From: DATDAW01 sp036524675
Lineage (GTDB): Bacteria; Verrucomicrobiota; Verrucomicrobiia; Chthoniobacterales; DASVRZ01
Direction of reading: 5' to 3'
DNA length: 6,886 nt
Assembly (NCBI GenBank): GCA_036524675.1
Contig: DATDBU010000177.1
Coordinates: 1 to 6,886, forward strand
Below the pieces are notes generated by a model. That model was given only the letters and a program-made list of their open reading frames with translations, searched no databases and was not told the DNA's origin. The translations under genes were made by a program, and so were the position numbers. Positions 6,009-6,886 of the stretch are shown here, piece by piece; the first letter of the stretch is position 1, and each line of letters starts with the position of its first letter.

Positions 6009-6713
6009 ATGAATTTCCCAGTTTACTGGCTGAAGCCTGACGTTAAGGAAGATGATCGCTTACGCTACGGGAAAGGCATGGCGTTTCGCACACAGCTTTG
6101 TGAGCAAAACCCAGACCATGCATGTCGCCAAGTTCGCCCAACACCGCTTCGATTGGAGTTTCGAGGCGTGGCATGGAGTGATTTCTTCTGGACCCCATAC
6201 AGTGAGGCGATTGTAAACAAGGATGTCGTAACAGCTTTTGAGGAGGCGGGAATTGTTGGGTGCGACTTCGTGGCAGCCGATCTTGAAAACACACTTGGAG
6301 ACGAGATGGCAGGTGATCTTTATGAGCTTCGACCGAAGGGTTGGGGTGGTTTCGCGTCCGTCGAAAGCGGAGTGCGATTGTTGGAGGAGTGCCCTCATTG
6401 CAAGAACAGAGTATTTTCGGGATACACAGACCCCGGTCAGTTGCTGGATTTAGATGGGTGGGATGGCAGCGATATTTTTACAATCTGGCCCATCCCCCGA
6501 TACATTTTGGCGACCGAGGCTGTGAGAAATTTACTGGTCCAGTATCAGTTTACAGGTGTGAGGGCAGAGCCAATTACTAAGCTTCCAAAAGTCATCGCTG
6601 GAACATTGACGCCTGGTAATGTTCGAGACTGGTTTGACGAAGATCAGGCGGGAGAGTTAGATGCAGAAATCGACACGGCCATTCGGGCAAGGCGGCAAAG
6701 ATCGAAAAGCTGA
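6009..6713 (+). CDS. Probable immunity protein for tip 2, SitI6/double-CXXC-like
   Basis: A 234-residue cytoplasmic-looking protein (no signal peptide or membrane segment), 23 bases after the second Rhs stop; the ATG at 6009 has only a weak purine stretch (AATAGAG) before it. The order of features matches the Myxococcus SitI6 'double-CXXCG' family as I know it: an N-terminal FPVYWLKPD strand, WSDFFWTPYSEAIV near residue 57, an AFEEAGIVG helix, a zinc-type CPHC at 128-131, WDGSDIFTIW and FTGVRAEPI. The usual first CXXC is not intact; only Cys31 and Cys39, seven residues apart, could stand in. The C-terminus is acidic then basic (DEDQAGELDAE, RARRQRSKS). A cytoplasmic immunity protein fits a toxin with nuclease-like histidines. 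Base composition is AT-rich relative to the core (26 of 60 G+C in 6181-6240). The family match is from memory of the pattern. Confidence 0.68.
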   Translation: MNFPVYWLKPDVKEDDRLRYGKGMAFRTQLCEQNPDHACRQVRPTPLRLEFRGVAWSDFFWTPYSEAIVNKDVVTAFEEAGIVGCDFVAADLENTLGDEMAGDLYELRPKGWGGFASVESGVRLLEECPHCKNRVFSGYTDPGQLLDLDGWDGSDIFTIWPIPRYILATEAVRNLLVQYQFTGVRAEPITKLPKVIAGTLTPGNVRDWFDEDQAGELDAEIDTAIRARRQRSKS

Positions 6714-6740
6714 TTGGGGTAATTGGGGTCAATTGGGGTC
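6713..6740 (+). repeat. Short tandem repeat, ATTGGGGT(C) x3
   Basis: ATTGGGGT occurs at 6713-6720, 6722-6729 and 6732-6739, the last two followed by C, with A spacers. It begins at the final base of the immunity-gene stop codon. The run continues as AGGCTGG. Role unknown. Confidence 0.75.
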
Positions 6741-6886
6741 AGGCTGGAATGGCGCTAAGATAAGGCAGGTTTGGGACGGTTTCTGTGATTGGGGACGACC
6801 ATTTCGTGTCGTGGTTTCATGAGGAGAAGATAGTTTTTTGGGCGTCGTTTTTTGGCGCGGGGTTCGACCCGCCCCGGACGCAGGGG
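6741..6886. other. Unassigned 3' edge of the window
   Basis: No coding frame, transposase end or RNA gene can be supported here. A T-rich stretch (TTTTTTGGGCGTCGTTTTTT) at 6833-6852 is followed by a small GC-rich inverted repeat, GCGGG at 6859-6863 against CCCGC at 6870-6874; the order (T run before the stem) is wrong for a + strand terminator. Confidence 0.3.

Noticed and set aside
6009..6713. A membrane or secreted role for the last protein
   Set aside because: The N-terminus (MNFPVYWLKPDVKEDD) is charged and lacks a hydrophobic core; no membrane segment is seen.
6855..6880. tRNA T-arm (GGTTCGACCC)
   Set aside because: Neither the stem geometry nor the rest of a tRNA cloverleaf can be built from the flanks.

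Overview
The window is the 3' part of an Rhs/YD-repeat polymorphic-toxin locus with two toxin tips and two likely immunity genes, all on the + strand. The organism cannot be fixed from the sequence. The YD-repeat proteins, the IS66 remnant, a possible F5/8-type-C-like scrap and a tip/immunity pair resembling Myxococcus SitA6/SitI6 fit an environmental Gram-negative bacterium with a large genome (Verrucomicrobia, Acidobacteria, Planctomycetes or a myxobacterial relative). The Rhs core is GC-rich while the tips and immunity genes are visibly AT-richer, which is typical of exchangeable Rhs C-terminal cassettes.

Layout. (1) 1-3000: the C-terminal 999 residues of a large Rhs protein whose N-terminus lies outside the window. 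It has YD repeats, the conserved Rhs core ending in DPYGL at 2536-2550, and a 149-residue tip with an IH...SSACI motif that looks like an L,D-transpeptidase-type (Tlde1/DUF2778-like) peptidoglycan toxin. (2) 2991-3509: a small protein with a signal peptide, overlapping the Rhs stop codon, the likely periplasmic immunity partner. (3) 3510-3940: a debris zone with a GGGTCATACAG tandem repeat, a possible discoidin-like scrap and a 73-bp scrap of Rhs core. (4) 3941-4388, minus strand: the 3' end of an IS66-type transposase, 5'-truncated and frameshifted. (5) 4390-5985: a second, 5'-truncated copy of the Rhs core, collinear with the first over about 1,065 bp without indels, ending in a different tip with an HHRLP...WHR...GIH pattern (DUF2380/SitA6-like, probable His-rich nuclease). 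(6) 6009-6713: a 234-residue protein with a CPHC motif resembling the SitI6 immunity family. (7) 6713-6886: short ATTGGGGTC repeats and sequence I cannot assign.

How it fits together: a full-length Rhs delivers tip 1 and its neighbour protects the producer. Downstream, a headless core plus tip 2 plus immunity 2 forms what is known from other Rhs loci as an orphan or displaced tip cassette. The shared core is long enough for homologous recombination, which would delete about 2.9 kb and place tip 2 and immunity 2 on the full-length Rhs. The IS66 remnant and the Rhs scrap mark past rearrangements at this site.
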